DNA from: Gudongella sp051744365
GTDB lineage: Bacteria; Bacillota; Clostridia; Tissierellales; Tissierellaceae
Direction: 5' to 3'
DNA: 64,000 bases
Assembly (NCBI GenBank): GCA_051744365.1
Contig: JBNJCX010000005.1
Span: forward strand, 3,779-67,778
Shown here: in pieces, positions 33,008 through 42,911 of the stretch
Layout: each line of letters begins with the position of its first letter
How positions within the stretch are numbered: the stretch's first letter is position 1
Translations under genes and position numbers: made by a program
Notes under the pieces: generated by a model
What the model was told of the DNA's origin: nothing
Database searches by the model: none
The model's input: only the letters and a program-made list of their open reading frames with translations

Positions 33008-34765
33008 AATGTTGTCAATTGCTGTTGTTGAGGGTTCCACCACAAAGGTCTTTTGATTTTCGTAAACCACAAGACCTGTCTTGCCATTTTTAGGCTTTCT
33101 GACATATCTCTTTTCTGTATAGTCAACCTCAACGCTCCCTGAGTTTCGACCTTTGCTGTAGTATGCGGCTATTGTTCCTGCTTCAACAAGTGTAGTAGGG
33201 GGGACAGGGTTACCTTCTGTCCTTATAATTACATGGCTACCGGGGATACCTTTTGTATGGAGCCACAAGTCTTCTTTTCGTGCAGTTTTCATTGTTAAAA
33301 TTTCATTTTGCCTGTTGTTTCGACCAACAAGGATTTCAAATCCATCGGATGAAATAAATCTGAGTGGACCTGAAAGCTTTTCCTTTTTTTTCTTTCCTTT
33401 CATACTTCGCCTTGGGATATAGCCCTCCAATACAAGCTCTTCCTTTATCTCATCAAGTTCTTGAACTTCTGATGCATTTTCCAGGCTCATAAGTACGTGT
33501 TCGATATATGAAATCTCTGATTCAGTTTCTGGAATCTGCTTAAGTAGCAACTGATTTGCAGTCTTAAGTTTTCCATACTTTTTATAATATCTTTGAGCAT
33601 TTTCCGCGGGGCTGGATTTTGGGTCCAGTGGGACATTTAATTCATTCAGATTTTCATCGTAGAAATTTTCTAATATTACATGATCAGCTCCCCTATCTAT
33701 TCTGTGAAGGTTTGCCTGTATAAGATCTGCATAAATTTTATATTTTTCCCTTTCCTTGCTTTCTAGAAGCTCATTTTTTTGTTTTGAGAGCTTATTCTGA
33801 GCTCTTTCAAGCTTTGTGTGTAGTATTTTTTTCAATGACGCTGATTTCTGATTGACTCTGTCTCCGGTATCTCTTGATTCATACACATAGTCCAGCATCT
33901 GTGATACGCTCTCATTTGAGACCTGCTTAAGACCACTGTATTGTGTCAAAGGAAAAGCATAAAATGCAACTACATTTTTATTGTCCCCATCAAGTACATA
34001 AACGGGATTGAAGGCTTCTTTTTTTACTTTATCGATAAATTCAACTAGTCCATTGAAAAGACGCTCTTTTTCATCTTCTTCCAGACTTAGGATAGTCCTG
34101 CCTGAATCCAGTTCTGCTATGCTGCATATCTCTCTTCCAGCGAGAGGGCTGAGTCCAGTGTAGCTTTGATAAAGAAATTTAAAAGCCTTCTGATTTCCAT
34201 TGGCCGAGTTCAATAAATCAAAGAAATCTTCTTTACTTGAATGAAGTGGGTCTGCTTTATCATCAACATCAATATAGGAATACTTTAATCCAGGGAGTAT
34301 CTGTCTTACCCTTGAAATTTCGGCTGGTATCCTTTTTATTGAATCTATAATGGTCTTGGTTGTTTTATCAAGGAGGACAATGTTGCTGTGTCTTCCCATT
34401 ATTTCGATAATCAGCTCCCTTTCAGTGGGATTGCCAAGCTCATCTTTGCCTGACAAGGTGAATATAACAACTCTGTCAAGGTTGTGTTGTTCAATGTCCA
34501 GGATAATACTTCCAGTAAGATGCTTTCTAAGAAACATGCAGAACATCGGTGGTGACAATGGATTACTCTTTGGGGATCTTGTTAAATAAAGTCTTGGGTT
34601 ATTGCTGCTTGCGGACATGAGAAGTCGGTGATTCTTACCCTTACTGTAGATTTGAAGTAGTAGTTCATCCTTTTCATGCTGATATATTTTATCGATTCTA
34701 CCGCCTACTAGAATATCTTTTAATTCAGTTACAACTGATCGTGTTACTATACCATCATATGACAT
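32990..34765 (-). CDS. rqcH: ribosome quality-control factor RqcH (NFACT/FbpA family)
   Basis: RqcH binds obstructed 50S subunits and adds C-terminal alanine tails to stalled nascent chains. The 591-residue product shows NFACT-N (MSYDGIVTRSVVTELKD, then PRLYLT), long central coiled coils (about 320-450) and a C-terminal NFACT-R domain with DLWLHTKGIPGSHVII. ATG 34765 (complement of 34763-34765) has GGAGGT 5 bases upstream; an earlier frame start lacks a site. Only gene on the - strand between 26.5 and 51 kb. Confidence 0.95.
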   Translation of the reverse strand: MSYDGIVTRSVVTELKDILVGGRIDKIYQHEKDELLLQIYSKGKNHRLLMSASSNNPRLYLTRSPKSNPLSPPMFCMFLRKHLTGSIILDIEQHNLDRVVIFTLSGKDELGNPTERELIIEIMGRHSNIVLLDKTTKTIIDSIKRIPAEISRVRQILPGLKYSYIDVDDKADPLHSSKEDFFDLLNSANGNQKAFKFLYQSYTGLSPLAGREICSIAELDSGRTILSLEEDEKERLFNGLVEFIDKVKKEAFNPVYVLDGDNKNVVAFYAFPLTQYSGLKQVSNESVSQMLDYVYESRDTGDRVNQKSASLKKILHTKLERAQNKLSKQKNELLESKEREKYKIYADLIQANLHRIDRGADHVILENFYDENLNELNVPLDPKSSPAENAQRYYKKYGKLKTANQLLLKQIPETESEISYIEHVLMSLENASEVQELDEIKEELVLEGYIPRRSMKGKKKKEKLSGPLRFISSDGFEILVGRNNRQNEILTMKTARKEDLWLHTKGIPGSHVIIRTEGNPVPPTTLVEAGTIAAYYSKGRNSGSVEVDYTEKRYVRKPKNGKTGLVVYENQKTFVVEPSTTAIDNIKKAGE

Positions 34766-34795
34766 TATAAACCTCCATAAATATGTTATTATTAA

Positions 34796-34824
34796 AGTAT
34801 ACCACAAATTCAGAGCATGATAAA
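34796..34824 (-). promoter_or_regulatory. possible promoter of rqcH
   Basis: On the - strand TATACT (34796-34801) with a poor -35, TTTATC (34819-34824), 17 bases away. Confidence 0.35.
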
Positions 34825-35076
34825 ATCTACAAAAAAATAATCAAATATTAATATTCTGTAACAAACTGTAGATATTTATTTTCATAGATGTATAATAATC
34901 TATAGCTCATCGAAAGATGTAATCCACAATAAGAGGTGTTCAGTTTGTGGGTACTGATTGTATTTACAATAGATAAGCATACTTTAAGACTAGTTGAAAC
35001 GCTAATTGTAGTTATTTTGTCTTTAGAAATAAACACTGATCGATAGCAAGCTATACACTAGCAAGGAGGGATTACA
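34825..35076. other. AT-rich gap between divergent rqcH and yicC
   Basis: A 311-base gene-free stretch (34766-35076) including the possible rqcH promoter. It must also hold the promoter of the yicC unit; a TATAAT at 34891-34896 and a TATACA at 35052-35057 lack good -35 boxes. I see no convincing gene or structured RNA. Confidence 0.5.
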
Positions 35077-35958
35077 TTGATTAGAAGCATGACAGGTTAT
35101 GGAAAAGGAGAATCAGAGAACGAACTGTATAGACTTAAGATTGAAATAAAGTCAGTAAACCACAGATATCTTGATGTGAATGTCAAGTTGCCTAGATATC
35201 TGATATATCTTGAGGAAAATATTAAGAAGCTGGTAAAGGAGAAATTAAGCAGGGGGAAGGTCGATATATTTGTTAATTTTGATTTTGCTGAAATATCCGC
35301 TGTTGAAGTAAAAGTCGACATTCCTTTGGCAAAAAGCTTTAAGACCGCCCTTGAGGAATTAAAAATAGAGCTGGATATTGATGACTCCGTAAGGCTCAAT
35401 ACTATTCTTTCAATCCCTGATGTAATCAAAACTGAGAAAAAAGATTTAGATGAAGACCTTGTTTGGGAAGCCATAAGGGAGTCTACACAAAAGGCTTTGG
35501 ATAGAATCGTTGAGATGAGGGAATACGAAGGAGAGCAACTTAAGGAAGACATTCTCACTAAGCTAATAAAGATTGAGAGCATTGCAGGCAAAATTGAAAG
35601 TAGAGCACCTCTGGTTGTTGAGGAATATAGAATAAAGCTGAATGATAGAATAGATTCAATTTTAGAAGATGGAACATCTGTTGACATGGACAGGCTTGCA
35701 ATGGAAGTAGCAATTTATGCTGATAAGAGTAGTATAGACGAAGAACTAACCAGACTTGAGAGCCACGTTCTTCAGTTAGGAGAGATATTGACGGAGAGCG
35801 GTGCTGTTGGAAGAAAACTTGATTTTCTGATTCAGGAATTCAACAGAGAGATCAATACCATAGGAAGTAAATCAAGTGACTCCGGCATCGTTAAGTCGGT
35901 TGTTGAATTAAAGTCGGAGATTGAGAAAATCAGAGAACAGGTTCAAAACATCGAGTAG
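35077..35958 (+). CDS. yicC: YicC/YloC-family endoribonuclease
   Basis: A 293-residue protein beginning IRSMTGYGKGE, the family signature, with EIKSVNHRYLDVNVKLP and the C-terminal DUF1732 part GRKLDFLIQEFNREINTIGSKS. YicC-type proteins are endoribonucleases. TTG 35077 is the start, six bases after AAGGAGGG. First of the yicC-remA-gmk-rpoZ-coaBC-priA run. Confidence 0.93.
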   Translation: MIRSMTGYGKGESENELYRLKIEIKSVNHRYLDVNVKLPRYLIYLEENIKKLVKEKLSRGKVDIFVNFDFAEISAVEVKVDIPLAKSFKTALEELKIELDIDDSVRLNTILSIPDVIKTEKKDLDEDLVWEAIRESTQKALDRIVEMREYEGEQLKEDILTKLIKIESIAGKIESRAPLVVEEYRIKLNDRIDSILEDGTSVDMDRLAMEVAIYADKSSIDEELTRLESHVLQLGEILTESGAVGRKLDFLIQEFNREINTIGSKSSDSGIVKSVVELKSEIEKIREQVQNIE

Positions 35959-35969
35959 GGGGAAGGAGA

Positions 35970-36227
35970 ATGCTGGTATATTTTATTAATGTGGGCTTTG
36001 GAAATGTAGTTGCTTCAAATAAGGTTGTATCTGTTGTAAGCCCTGAGTCTGCACCTATAAAGAGACTTGTCCAGGAATCAAAGGAGCAAGGTACCCTGAT
36101 TGATGCAACATATGGCAGAAGAACAAGATCAGTTATTGTAATGGACAGCGGACATATTGTACTATCCCCTTTGCAACCGGAGACTATAGCTCATAGGCTC
36201 CATACCAAAGAGGATGGTCATGAATAA
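35970..36227 (+). CDS. remA: RemA-family DNA-binding regulator (DUF370)
   Basis: An 85-residue protein with SPESAPIKRLVQESKEQGTL and ATYGRRTRSVIVMDSGHI, the RemA signature. In Bacillus RemA activates matrix and osmoprotection operons by forming DNA-winding rings; the targets in this organism are unknown. GGAAGGAG precedes ATG 35970. Conserved neighbour of gmk in Clostridia. Confidence 0.93.
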   Translation: MLVYFINVGFGNVVASNKVVSVVSPESAPIKRLVQESKEQGTLIDATYGRRTRSVIVMDSGHIVLSPLQPETIAHRLHTKEDGHE

Positions 36228-36249
36228 TTAAGAAAGTTGGTGGTAATAA

Positions 36250-36876
36250 ATGGCGAAGGGATTTTTATTGGTACTGTCAGGACCCTCAGGAAGTGGAAAG
36301 GGAACAGTAAGTCAGGCGCTTATGAAGAAACGTGATGACATAGTGTTTTCTGTTTCTGCAACAACGAGAAAGCCCAGGGCAACTGAAGTTGATGGAGAGA
36401 ATTACTTTTTCTTTGAAGAGAATAAATTTATGGATATGGTGGAAAACAGTGGGTTTCTTGAATATGCCTTTGTTCATTCAAACTACTATGGAACTCCAAA
36501 AGAGTTTGTGCTCAAACAGGTTGAAAAAGGGGAGATTGTACTCCTTGAAATAGACGTCCAGGGTGCACTTCAAATCAAAAAGAATTATAAAGAGGCAGTA
36601 TTTATATTTCTGCTGCCGCCCACTATGGATGAACTCAGGAGCAGGATAGTAAAAAGGGGAACTGAGACGGAGGAAGACATAAACACAAGATTCGCAAATG
36701 CTTTCAAGGAACTGGATTTCGTGGGAGAATATGACTTCTTTGTTGTGAATGACAAGGTTGATGCAGCTGTTGCTGACATTGAAGCAATTATTCATTCCGA
36801 GAAGTTAAGAGTCAAGAGACATAGTGGAATAAAGGAACAAGTTACAAGAAAGGGAGGTAGTAATAATGAGCGATAA
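36250..36876 (+). CDS. gmk: guanylate kinase
   Basis: Phosphorylates GMP to GDP. The 208-residue enzyme has the P-loop GPSGSGKGTV (about 9-18), SATTRKPR, GENYFF, and EIDVQGALQIK. The usual site in front of ATG 36250 is weak (GTTGGTGG). Its final 11 bases overlap rpoZ. Confidence 0.97.
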   Translation: MAKGFLLVLSGPSGSGKGTVSQALMKKRDDIVFSVSATTRKPRATEVDGENYFFFEENKFMDMVENSGFLEYAFVHSNYYGTPKEFVLKQVEKGEIVLLEIDVQGALQIKKNYKEAVFIFLLPPTMDELRSRIVKRGTETEEDINTRFANAFKELDFVGEYDFFVVNDKVDAAVADIEAIIHSEKLRVKRHSGIKEQVTRKGGSNNER

Positions 36877-37072
36877 GATAAAAGAAAATACTTTACCTGA
36901 AGAAAATAGATATACACTGGTGATGGTAGCTGCAAAAAGAGCAAGGCAGCTTGTTGAGGGGTCTACACCAAGAGTGGAATCAAAGGCGAACAAACCTGTG
37001 ACAATAGCCCTTGATGAAATAACTGCAGAAAAGATAAAGTTCAGGAACCCTTCAGCAGACAGCTTTAAGTAG
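36866..37072 (+). CDS. rpoZ: RNA polymerase omega subunit
   Basis: A 68-residue omega protein: NRYTLVMVAAKRARQL, then KPVTIALDEI, the conserved core. It helps assemble the beta' subunit. GGGAGG lies inside the gmk end, 8 bases before ATG 36866; translation is coupled to gmk. The gmk-rpoZ-coaBC-priA order is widely kept. Confidence 0.96.
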   Translation: MSDKIKENTLPEENRYTLVMVAAKRARQLVEGSTPRVESKANKPVTIALDEITAEKIKFRNPSADSFK

Positions 37073-37081
37073 GTGAATAAA

Positions 37082-38287
37082 ATGCTAAATGACAAACATA
37101 TATTATTAGGTGTAACAGGTGGGATTGCTGTTTATAAGTCCGCTGACCTTGTCAGCCGACTGATAAAGGCAGGGGCAAAGGTTGAAGTAGTTATGACAAA
37201 AGGAGCAACTGAATTTGTAAGCCCATTAACTTTTCAGACTATGTCCCAGAGCAAGGTACACTTTGATTTGTTCGGTCTTGAAAACTATATGGAGGTAGAG
37301 CATATATCATTGGCACAAAAGCCGGATGTAATTCTGATAGCTCCTGCAACGGCAAATACGATTGGTAAAATTGCCAATGGAATAGCAGATAATATGCTTA
37401 CAACAGTTGTAATGGCTTCAACAGCGAAAATCATATTTGCGCCTGCCATGAATACCAATATGTATCTAAACCCCATAACACAAAAAAATATAAAAATTCT
37501 TGAGGATTTCGGGCATCGTTTTATGGCCACAGGCGAGGGAAGACTTGCGTGTGGAGATGTTGGCGCAGGTAAGATGGCTGAACCCATAGACATTGTAAAT
37601 TACCTTGAGGATTTCTTCACTGAGAAAGATTTCAAGGGTAAAAAAATAGTTGTAACTGCTGGTCCTACAATTGAATCCATAGATCCCGTCAGATACATTA
37701 CAAACCATTCCAGTGGAAAAATGGGTTATGCTATTGCCAGGAATGCTGCAATGAGAGGAGCTGAGGTTGTTCTTGTATCAGGCCCTGTGAATCTAGAACC
37801 ACCTGCCAATGTACAAATTGTAGAAGTCAAATCTACATATGATATGATGGAAGCAGTGAGAAATCATTTTGAAGAGTGTGATGTATTGATAAAAGCTGCT
37901 GCACCATCGGATTTTAAACCGGTGTCAGTCAGTGATAAAAAAATCAAGAAAAGAGACAACGAATCAAAAACCATGTCCGTTGAGCTTACAAAGAACCCGG
38001 ACATAGCAGCATTTTTTGGGAAAATCAAGGGAAGTCGAATAATGGTTGGATTCGCAGCTGAGACGGACAACATTGATGAATATGCAGAATTGAAGATGAA
38101 AGAGAAAAATTTTGATTTTATAGTTGCAAATGATATCACAAAAGAAGGAGCTGGCTTCAAAGGTGACACAAATATTGTTACAATCTATGATAAATCAGGA
38201 CATCGTGAAGAATTCCCGATTATGTCAAAGGATGAGCTATCATCTAGGATTCTAGACAGAGTAAAGTCAATGATAGGTGACAGTTAG
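37082..38287 (+). CDS. coaBC: bifunctional phosphopantothenoylcysteine decarboxylase/synthase CoaBC
   Basis: Makes 4'-phosphopantetheine from phosphopantothenate and cysteine. 401 residues. The N-terminal flavin CoaC half has GVTGGIAVYK, the catalytic His in EHISLAQKPD, PAMNTNMY and GRLACGDVGAGKM. The C-terminal CTP-dependent CoaB half has VTAGPTIESIDPVRYITN and KIKKRDN. ATG 37082 follows AGGTGA; GTG 37073 is inside that site. Confidence 0.97.
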   Translation: MLNDKHILLGVTGGIAVYKSADLVSRLIKAGAKVEVVMTKGATEFVSPLTFQTMSQSKVHFDLFGLENYMEVEHISLAQKPDVILIAPATANTIGKIANGIADNMLTTVVMASTAKIIFAPAMNTNMYLNPITQKNIKILEDFGHRFMATGEGRLACGDVGAGKMAEPIDIVNYLEDFFTEKDFKGKKIVVTAGPTIESIDPVRYITNHSSGKMGYAIARNAAMRGAEVVLVSGPVNLEPPANVQIVEVKSTYDMMEAVRNHFEECDVLIKAAAPSDFKPVSVSDKKIKKRDNESKTMSVELTKNPDIAAFFGKIKGSRIMVGFAAETDNIDEYAELKMKEKNFDFIVANDITKEGAGFKGDTNIVTIYDKSGHREEFPIMSKDELSSRILDRVKSMIGDS

Positions 38288-38320
38288 AAAAAATGCAACT
38301 GATATGAAAGGAGTTCCGGG

Positions 38321-40765
38321 ATGAGCTTTGCAGAAATAATTATAGACCACAAGTCCTCAAGTGTGGACAAGCAATTTACCTACAGAATACCACCGGAACT
38401 GGAGGATGAGGCCAGAACAGGAGTAAGAGTAGTTGTGCCTTTTGGAAGATACAACAAACCCATGATGGGAATTATGGTCGGAAAGAATAAAGATTCTCAT
38501 ATCTCAAATAGAATTAAGGATATAATCCGGGTTTTGGACGATAAGCCGCTTATATCAGAAAAAAGACTGAAGTTGGCTAAGTGGATTAAAGATGAGTATT
38601 TATGTACCGGGATTGAATCTTTACAGCCTATCTTGCCACCAGGTGATTTTAGAAATATTAATACAATAGTTGAGCCTGGAAAAGCATTAAAAACATACCA
38701 GCCTGAATCTGATGATGAAAGGGAAATTATCACAGCTTTATGGGAGACCGATAGAATTGAATACAGCGACCTGCAGGAGAAGATTAAATGCAGGTATTAT
38801 CATAAGGCCATCAGAAATCTCGAGGAAGCAGATGCAATTAGATTGGTTCTTGATGTTAAGAAAAAAAGTGCAGCCAGGGTTGAAAAAATAGTTTTAAGGA
38901 ATAGTGATATCCCATACTTGGAAGGTGTTGATATTGCTGGGAATAATGCAAAAAAACAGCAAAAAATCTGGGATTACATGAAATCAAGAAATGAAATATC
39001 GGTAAAAGATTTATTGCAGGAATTCAACACCAGTCTTTCAGTGCTGAAAGCAATGGAGAAAAAGGGACTAGTATCAATTGTAAACAGAATTATAAATGAA
39101 AAACCTGTCTCAAACTCTATACCTATGTACGAAAAAATAGAACTCAATAGTAATCAGAAAAAGGTTTATGAAGGAATACTCCACTCAAAGAACAGATATT
39201 CATTGATTCATGGAGTTACGGGTAGTGGAAAAACTGAAATATATCTTCAACTGGTTGAGAATATGCTCAGTATTGACAAGGATTCAATAATTCTTGTACC
39301 AGAGATTGCCCTTACTCCTCAGACTATTGATAGGTTTGTAGGAAGGTTTGGAAATAAGGTAGCGATTCTTCACAGTAAGCTTACACAGATAGAAAGATTC
39401 GATCAATGGAGGAGAATTAAGGCAGGAGAGTACAAGATAGTAGTCGGTGCAAGGTCCGCGTTATTTGCACCATTTAAAAACCTGGGACTTGTGGTAATAG
39501 ATGAAGAGCATGAAAATACCTACAAATCTTCAAACAATCCAAAGTACAATACTGTTGATGTCGCCATAAAAATCTGCCAGCTGGATAATTCCAAGCTGGT
39601 CCTTGGAACTGCTACACCGTCGGTAGAAACATATTATAGAGCTGATAAAGGAGAATTTGCATTGTACGAACTTCAATCCAGAGCCACCAGGAATACACTG
39701 CCATTTATCCAAGTAGTGGATATGAGGGATGAACTCCATGGAGGAAACCGATCGATATTCAGCAGAAGCTTATTCAAGGAAATGAAAAGGACACTTGAAG
39801 ATAAAAATCAGATAATTCTTTTCCTGAACCGCAGAGGCTACGCGGGATTTATTACGTGCAGAAGCTGTGGGTATGTTGCAAAATGCAATAATTGTGATAT
39901 AAGTCTTACCTATCATAGATCAACAAACAGACTTAGATGCCATTATTGCGGTGATACTCATACAATACCTAGAGTATGTCCTTCTTGTGGCAGCCAATAT
40001 TTTAAAAGCTTTGGAATTGGTACTGAAAAGGTTGAGGAAGAAGTTAGAAAGCTTTTTCCAGATGCCAGGGTACAGAGAATGGACAGCGATAGCGTCAAAA
40101 CCAGAGATCAGTACGAAAAGGCTTTAGAATCCATGAAACACAAAGAGGTTGATATTCTGATAGGAACACAGATGATTTCAAAGGGTCTTGATTTTCCAGG
40201 TGTAACTCTTGTAGGAATTATTGCTGCTGATACCACCTTGAATCTGCCGGATTATAAATCCCCTGAAAGAACATTCCAGCTTGTGACACAGGTGGCAGGA
40301 AGAGCAGGCAGGGGAGAAGACCCTGGTAGAGTAATTCTGCAGACCTACAACCCTGACCATTACAGCATAATATCTGCAATGAATAGCAATTACAAGGAAT
40401 TCTACGAGCAGGAATCAAGATTGAGAGAAGAATTTGGTTATCCTCCCTACAAAGTTATGGCGAGCATAACATTATTTGGAGAAAATTATGAACATGTAAA
40501 GGATGGCATTGAGATTTCATCTAGAGATCTGGAAGAAATGATTAATTCATCAGATACAAAGAGCATAGAGGTTCTAGGGCCTCATCCAGCACCACTTGAG
40601 AGGATAAACAATAACTATAGGTGGCAGATTTTATTGAAATTCGATTACAATGACAATGAAAGTATAAAGCAAATAATAGACAGGGTATATATAAATGGCA
40701 AGGATAAAATCAAGTATGATGATTTAAAGATAAGTATTGATATAAATCCAAGCAGCATTTTATAA
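38321..40765 (+). CDS. priA: primosomal helicase PriA
   Basis: PriA reloads the replisome at collapsed forks. The 814 residues show the N-terminal DNA-binding domain, helicase motif I GVTGSGKTEIYL, DEEH box (IDEEHENTYK), zinc-binding cysteines CRSCGYVAKCNNC and CHYCGDTHTIPRVCPSC, and the QVAGRAGRG motif VI. AAAGGAG lies 10 bases before ATG 38321. def follows 11 bases on. Confidence 0.97.
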   Translation: MSFAEIIIDHKSSSVDKQFTYRIPPELEDEARTGVRVVVPFGRYNKPMMGIMVGKNKDSHISNRIKDIIRVLDDKPLISEKRLKLAKWIKDEYLCTGIESLQPILPPGDFRNINTIVEPGKALKTYQPESDDEREIITALWETDRIEYSDLQEKIKCRYYHKAIRNLEEADAIRLVLDVKKKSAARVEKIVLRNSDIPYLEGVDIAGNNAKKQQKIWDYMKSRNEISVKDLLQEFNTSLSVLKAMEKKGLVSIVNRIINEKPVSNSIPMYEKIELNSNQKKVYEGILHSKNRYSLIHGVTGSGKTEIYLQLVENMLSIDKDSIILVPEIALTPQTIDRFVGRFGNKVAILHSKLTQIERFDQWRRIKAGEYKIVVGARSALFAPFKNLGLVVIDEEHENTYKSSNNPKYNTVDVAIKICQLDNSKLVLGTATPSVETYYRADKGEFALYELQSRATRNTLPFIQVVDMRDELHGGNRSIFSRSLFKEMKRTLEDKNQIILFLNRRGYAGFITCRSCGYVAKCNNCDISLTYHRSTNRLRCHYCGDTHTIPRVCPSCGSQYFKSFGIGTEKVEEEVRKLFPDARVQRMDSDSVKTRDQYEKALESMKHKEVDILIGTQMISKGLDFPGVTLVGIIAADTTLNLPDYKSPERTFQLVTQVAGRAGRGEDPGRVILQTYNPDHYSIISAMNSNYKEFYEQESRLREEFGYPPYKVMASITLFGENYEHVKDGIEISSRDLEEMINSSDTKSIEVLGPHPAPLERINNNYRWQILLKFDYNDNESIKQIIDRVYINGKDKIKYDDLKISIDINPSSIL

Positions 40766-40776
40766 GGAGGATTGAC

Positions 40777-41250
40777 ATGGCATTGAGAAAGGTAAGATTG
40801 GATGGAGATCCAATTCTTAGAAAAAGATCCAGAGAGGTCACTGATGTAGATAACAGAATACTGGAGTTGATGGATGATATGGTGGAGACCATGAGGCATG
40901 AAAACGGTATAGGGTTGGCAGCGCCTCAGGTTGGAATATTAAAAAGGATTATCACCATAGATGTGGGGGAAAAACCTATGAAGGCGATAAACCCCGTTAT
41001 TGAGGAAGAGGAGGGGTCCATTGAAGGAGTAGAAGGATGTCTTTCTGTTCCGGATCTGGCAGGTACTGTTGATAGACCTGAAGTTATAACAATAACTTAT
41101 ATGAACGAAGAGGGTCAACAAATCAGGATAAAGCCATCAGGTTATCTTGCCAGGGTGTTCTGTCATGAAATAGATCACCTTAACGGAGTATTGTACACTG
41201 ACAAAGCCAAGGAAGTACATGAAAATTTACTTGAAGATCAGGAAATATAA
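40777..41250 (+). CDS. def: peptide deformylase
   Basis: Removes the formyl group from nascent N-termini. The 157-residue metalloenzyme has all three motifs: NGIGLAAPQVG, EGCLSVP (metal Cys) and CHEIDHLNG (HExxH). Coupled to fmt: its stop overlaps the next ATG by one base. Confidence 0.98.
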   Translation: MALRKVRLDGDPILRKRSREVTDVDNRILELMDDMVETMRHENGIGLAAPQVGILKRIITIDVGEKPMKAINPVIEEEEGSIEGVEGCLSVPDLAGTVDRPEVITITYMNEEGQQIRIKPSGYLARVFCHEIDHLNGVLYTDKAKEVHENLLEDQEI

Positions 41251-42176
41251 TGAGAATAATTTATATGGGTACCCCTGATTTCGCCGTCAAGGCATTGGAA
41301 AGAATCCATGCGGAAGGACATGAAATTCCGCTTGTTATCACCCAGATGGATAAGAGAAGAGGAAGAGGAAAAAAGCTCCTGCCGACTCCCGTTAAGGAAA
41401 AGGCTTTGGAACTGGGAATTGAAGTTTACCAACCGGAGGATATTAATTCTGAGGAATCCTACAAAAGACTTGCAGAACTGGAGCCTGACTTTATAGTTGT
41501 TGCAGCCTACGGGCAGATTCTTAAAAAAAAGATACTTGATTTGCCAAAATATAATTGTCTCAATATCCATGCTTCTCTGCTGCCAAAATACAGAGGGGCG
41601 GCACCTATAAACTGGGCGATAATAAACGGCGAAGATAATACCGGAATCACCATTATGAACATGGAGGAAGGCCTTGATACTGGCAGTATGATTATAAAAT
41701 CTGAGATTCCAATACAATGGGAGGATGATTCCCAGATAATTCACGATAGGCTTGCTGAGCTTGGCTCTGAACTTATTATTGAAGCAATTGAGCTGATAGT
41801 TTCTGGAAAAGCAGAATTTATCCCCCAGAAGCATGAGGAATCTAGCTATGCACCAGTACTGTACAAGGATGTAGGAAATATAGACTGGACGAAGCCGGGC
41901 ATGGATATTTACAAAAAAATAATGGGATTGAAGCCATGGCCTTCTGCATTTACTGATTACAAGGGGCAGAAAATAAAGATTCACAAGGTCTATGTAGAAG
42001 AGGAGGAGCATGAAATACAACCAGGTACTGTAGTAGAGGTTGAACCTGAAGGTATCAAGGTAGCTGTTGCCGATGGTTTTATAATTATACAGGAGCTCCA
42101 GTTTCCAGGCAAACGTGCCATGACTGTAAAGGAGTTGCTGCTGGGAAACACTATAGAAAAAGGATATGTTTTTTAG
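41250..42176 (+). CDS. fmt: methionyl-tRNA formyltransferase
   Basis: Formylates initiator Met-tRNA, the step opposite to def. The 308-residue protein has MGTPDFAV at the start, HASLLPKYRGAAPINWAI with the SLLP loop, and a C-terminal OB-like domain. Start ATG 41250 shares a base with the def stop; the site lies within def. Confidence 0.97.
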   Translation: MRIIYMGTPDFAVKALERIHAEGHEIPLVITQMDKRRGRGKKLLPTPVKEKALELGIEVYQPEDINSEESYKRLAELEPDFIVVAAYGQILKKKILDLPKYNCLNIHASLLPKYRGAAPINWAIINGEDNTGITIMNMEEGLDTGSMIIKSEIPIQWEDDSQIIHDRLAELGSELIIEAIELIVSGKAEFIPQKHEESSYAPVLYKDVGNIDWTKPGMDIYKKIMGLKPWPSAFTDYKGQKIKIHKVYVEEEEHEIQPGTVVEVEPEGIKVAVADGFIIIQELQFPGKRAMTVKELLLGNTIEKGYVF

Positions 42177-42191
42177 AAAAGAGGGATATTT

Positions 42192-42875
42192 ATGTATACA
42201 GGATTTTATGGAGGGTCATGGATAATATACGTGCTGCCAGCACTGATTTTTGCTGGTTATGCACAAATGAAGGTAAAGTCAACTTTTTCACAGTATCTAA
42301 AGGTGCCAAGTGAATCAGGGATGACAGGAGCGCAGGTAGCTAGATTCATTTTGGATAGAAATGGACTGCAGGATATTCCAATTGAGGCAGTTAGGGGCAA
42401 CCTGACTGACCACTATGACCCAAGGAAGAGAGTTGTAAGGCTTTCCCAGAATGTTTATGGACAAAGCAGCATTGCATCGGTAAGCGTTGCAGCACATGAG
42501 GTTGGCCATGCTATACAGCATGCAGAGGGATATTTTCCTTTGATTATCAGGAATAATATTGCACCTATAGCAAATTTTGGGTCCAAGCTAGTGTGGATAT
42601 TCATTATTCTGGGATTTATTATCAGTCCGTTTTTTATTGATGTGGGGATTGCTTTGTTCCTTGCAGCGGTACTTTTTCAGATAGTAACATTACCAGTTGA
42701 ATTCAATGCAAGCAAAAGGGCAATGGTACACTTGCAGGAAGGGATGATTCCATCGCAGAGTGTAAAACCTGCAAAAAAAGTATTGAATGCAGCTGCACTG
42801 ACATATGTTGCCGCAACTATTGTTGCATTGGCAGAATTGCTAAGACTGTTGGCATTAAGCGGAAGAAGAAGATAA
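42192..42875 (+). CDS. zinc metallopeptidase of the YugP family
   Basis: A 227-residue membrane protein with an N-terminal helix, the zinc motif SVAAHEVGHAIQH (HExxH, about residues 98-102), two central helices, and LPVEFNASKRA, which carries a conserved Glu that may be the third ligand. Family PF04298 (YugP); substrate unknown. GAGGG precedes ATG 42192. Lies between fmt and rsmB as in many Clostridia. A GC-rich hairpin immediately follows. Confidence 0.88.
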   Translation: MYTGFYGGSWIIYVLPALIFAGYAQMKVKSTFSQYLKVPSESGMTGAQVARFILDRNGLQDIPIEAVRGNLTDHYDPRKRVVRLSQNVYGQSSIASVSVAAHEVGHAIQHAEGYFPLIIRNNIAPIANFGSKLVWIFIILGFIISPFFIDVGIALFLAAVLFQIVTLPVEFNASKRAMVHLQEGMIPSQSVKPAKKVLNAAALTYVAATIVALAELLRLLALSGRRR

Positions 42876-42898
42876 AGGGGGAGACCCCCCTTTTTTTT
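42874..42898 (+). terminator. GC-rich terminator or attenuator before rsmB
   Basis: AAAGGGGG and CCCCCCTTT pair around A-G-A, followed by eight T in total. It touches the upstream stop and ends one base before the rsmB ribosome binding site, so it is likely to cut rsmB expression while some read-through passes. Confidence 0.8.
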
Positions 42899-42911
42899 GG
42901 AGGGATTAAAT

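Noticed and set aside
34848..35036. 62-codon open frame on the - strand in the rqcH-yicC gap
   Set aside because: No ribosome binding site, no recognisable protein features, AT-rich chance frame.
35097..35687. 196-codon open frame on the - strand
   Set aside because: Antisense to yicC; Ser/Ile-rich low-complexity translation typical of shadows of acidic coiled-coil genes.
41238..42020. 260-codon open frame on the - strand
   Set aside because: Lies wholly in fmt, which has clear motifs and a def-coupled start. The opposite frame has no family features and no ribosome binding site.
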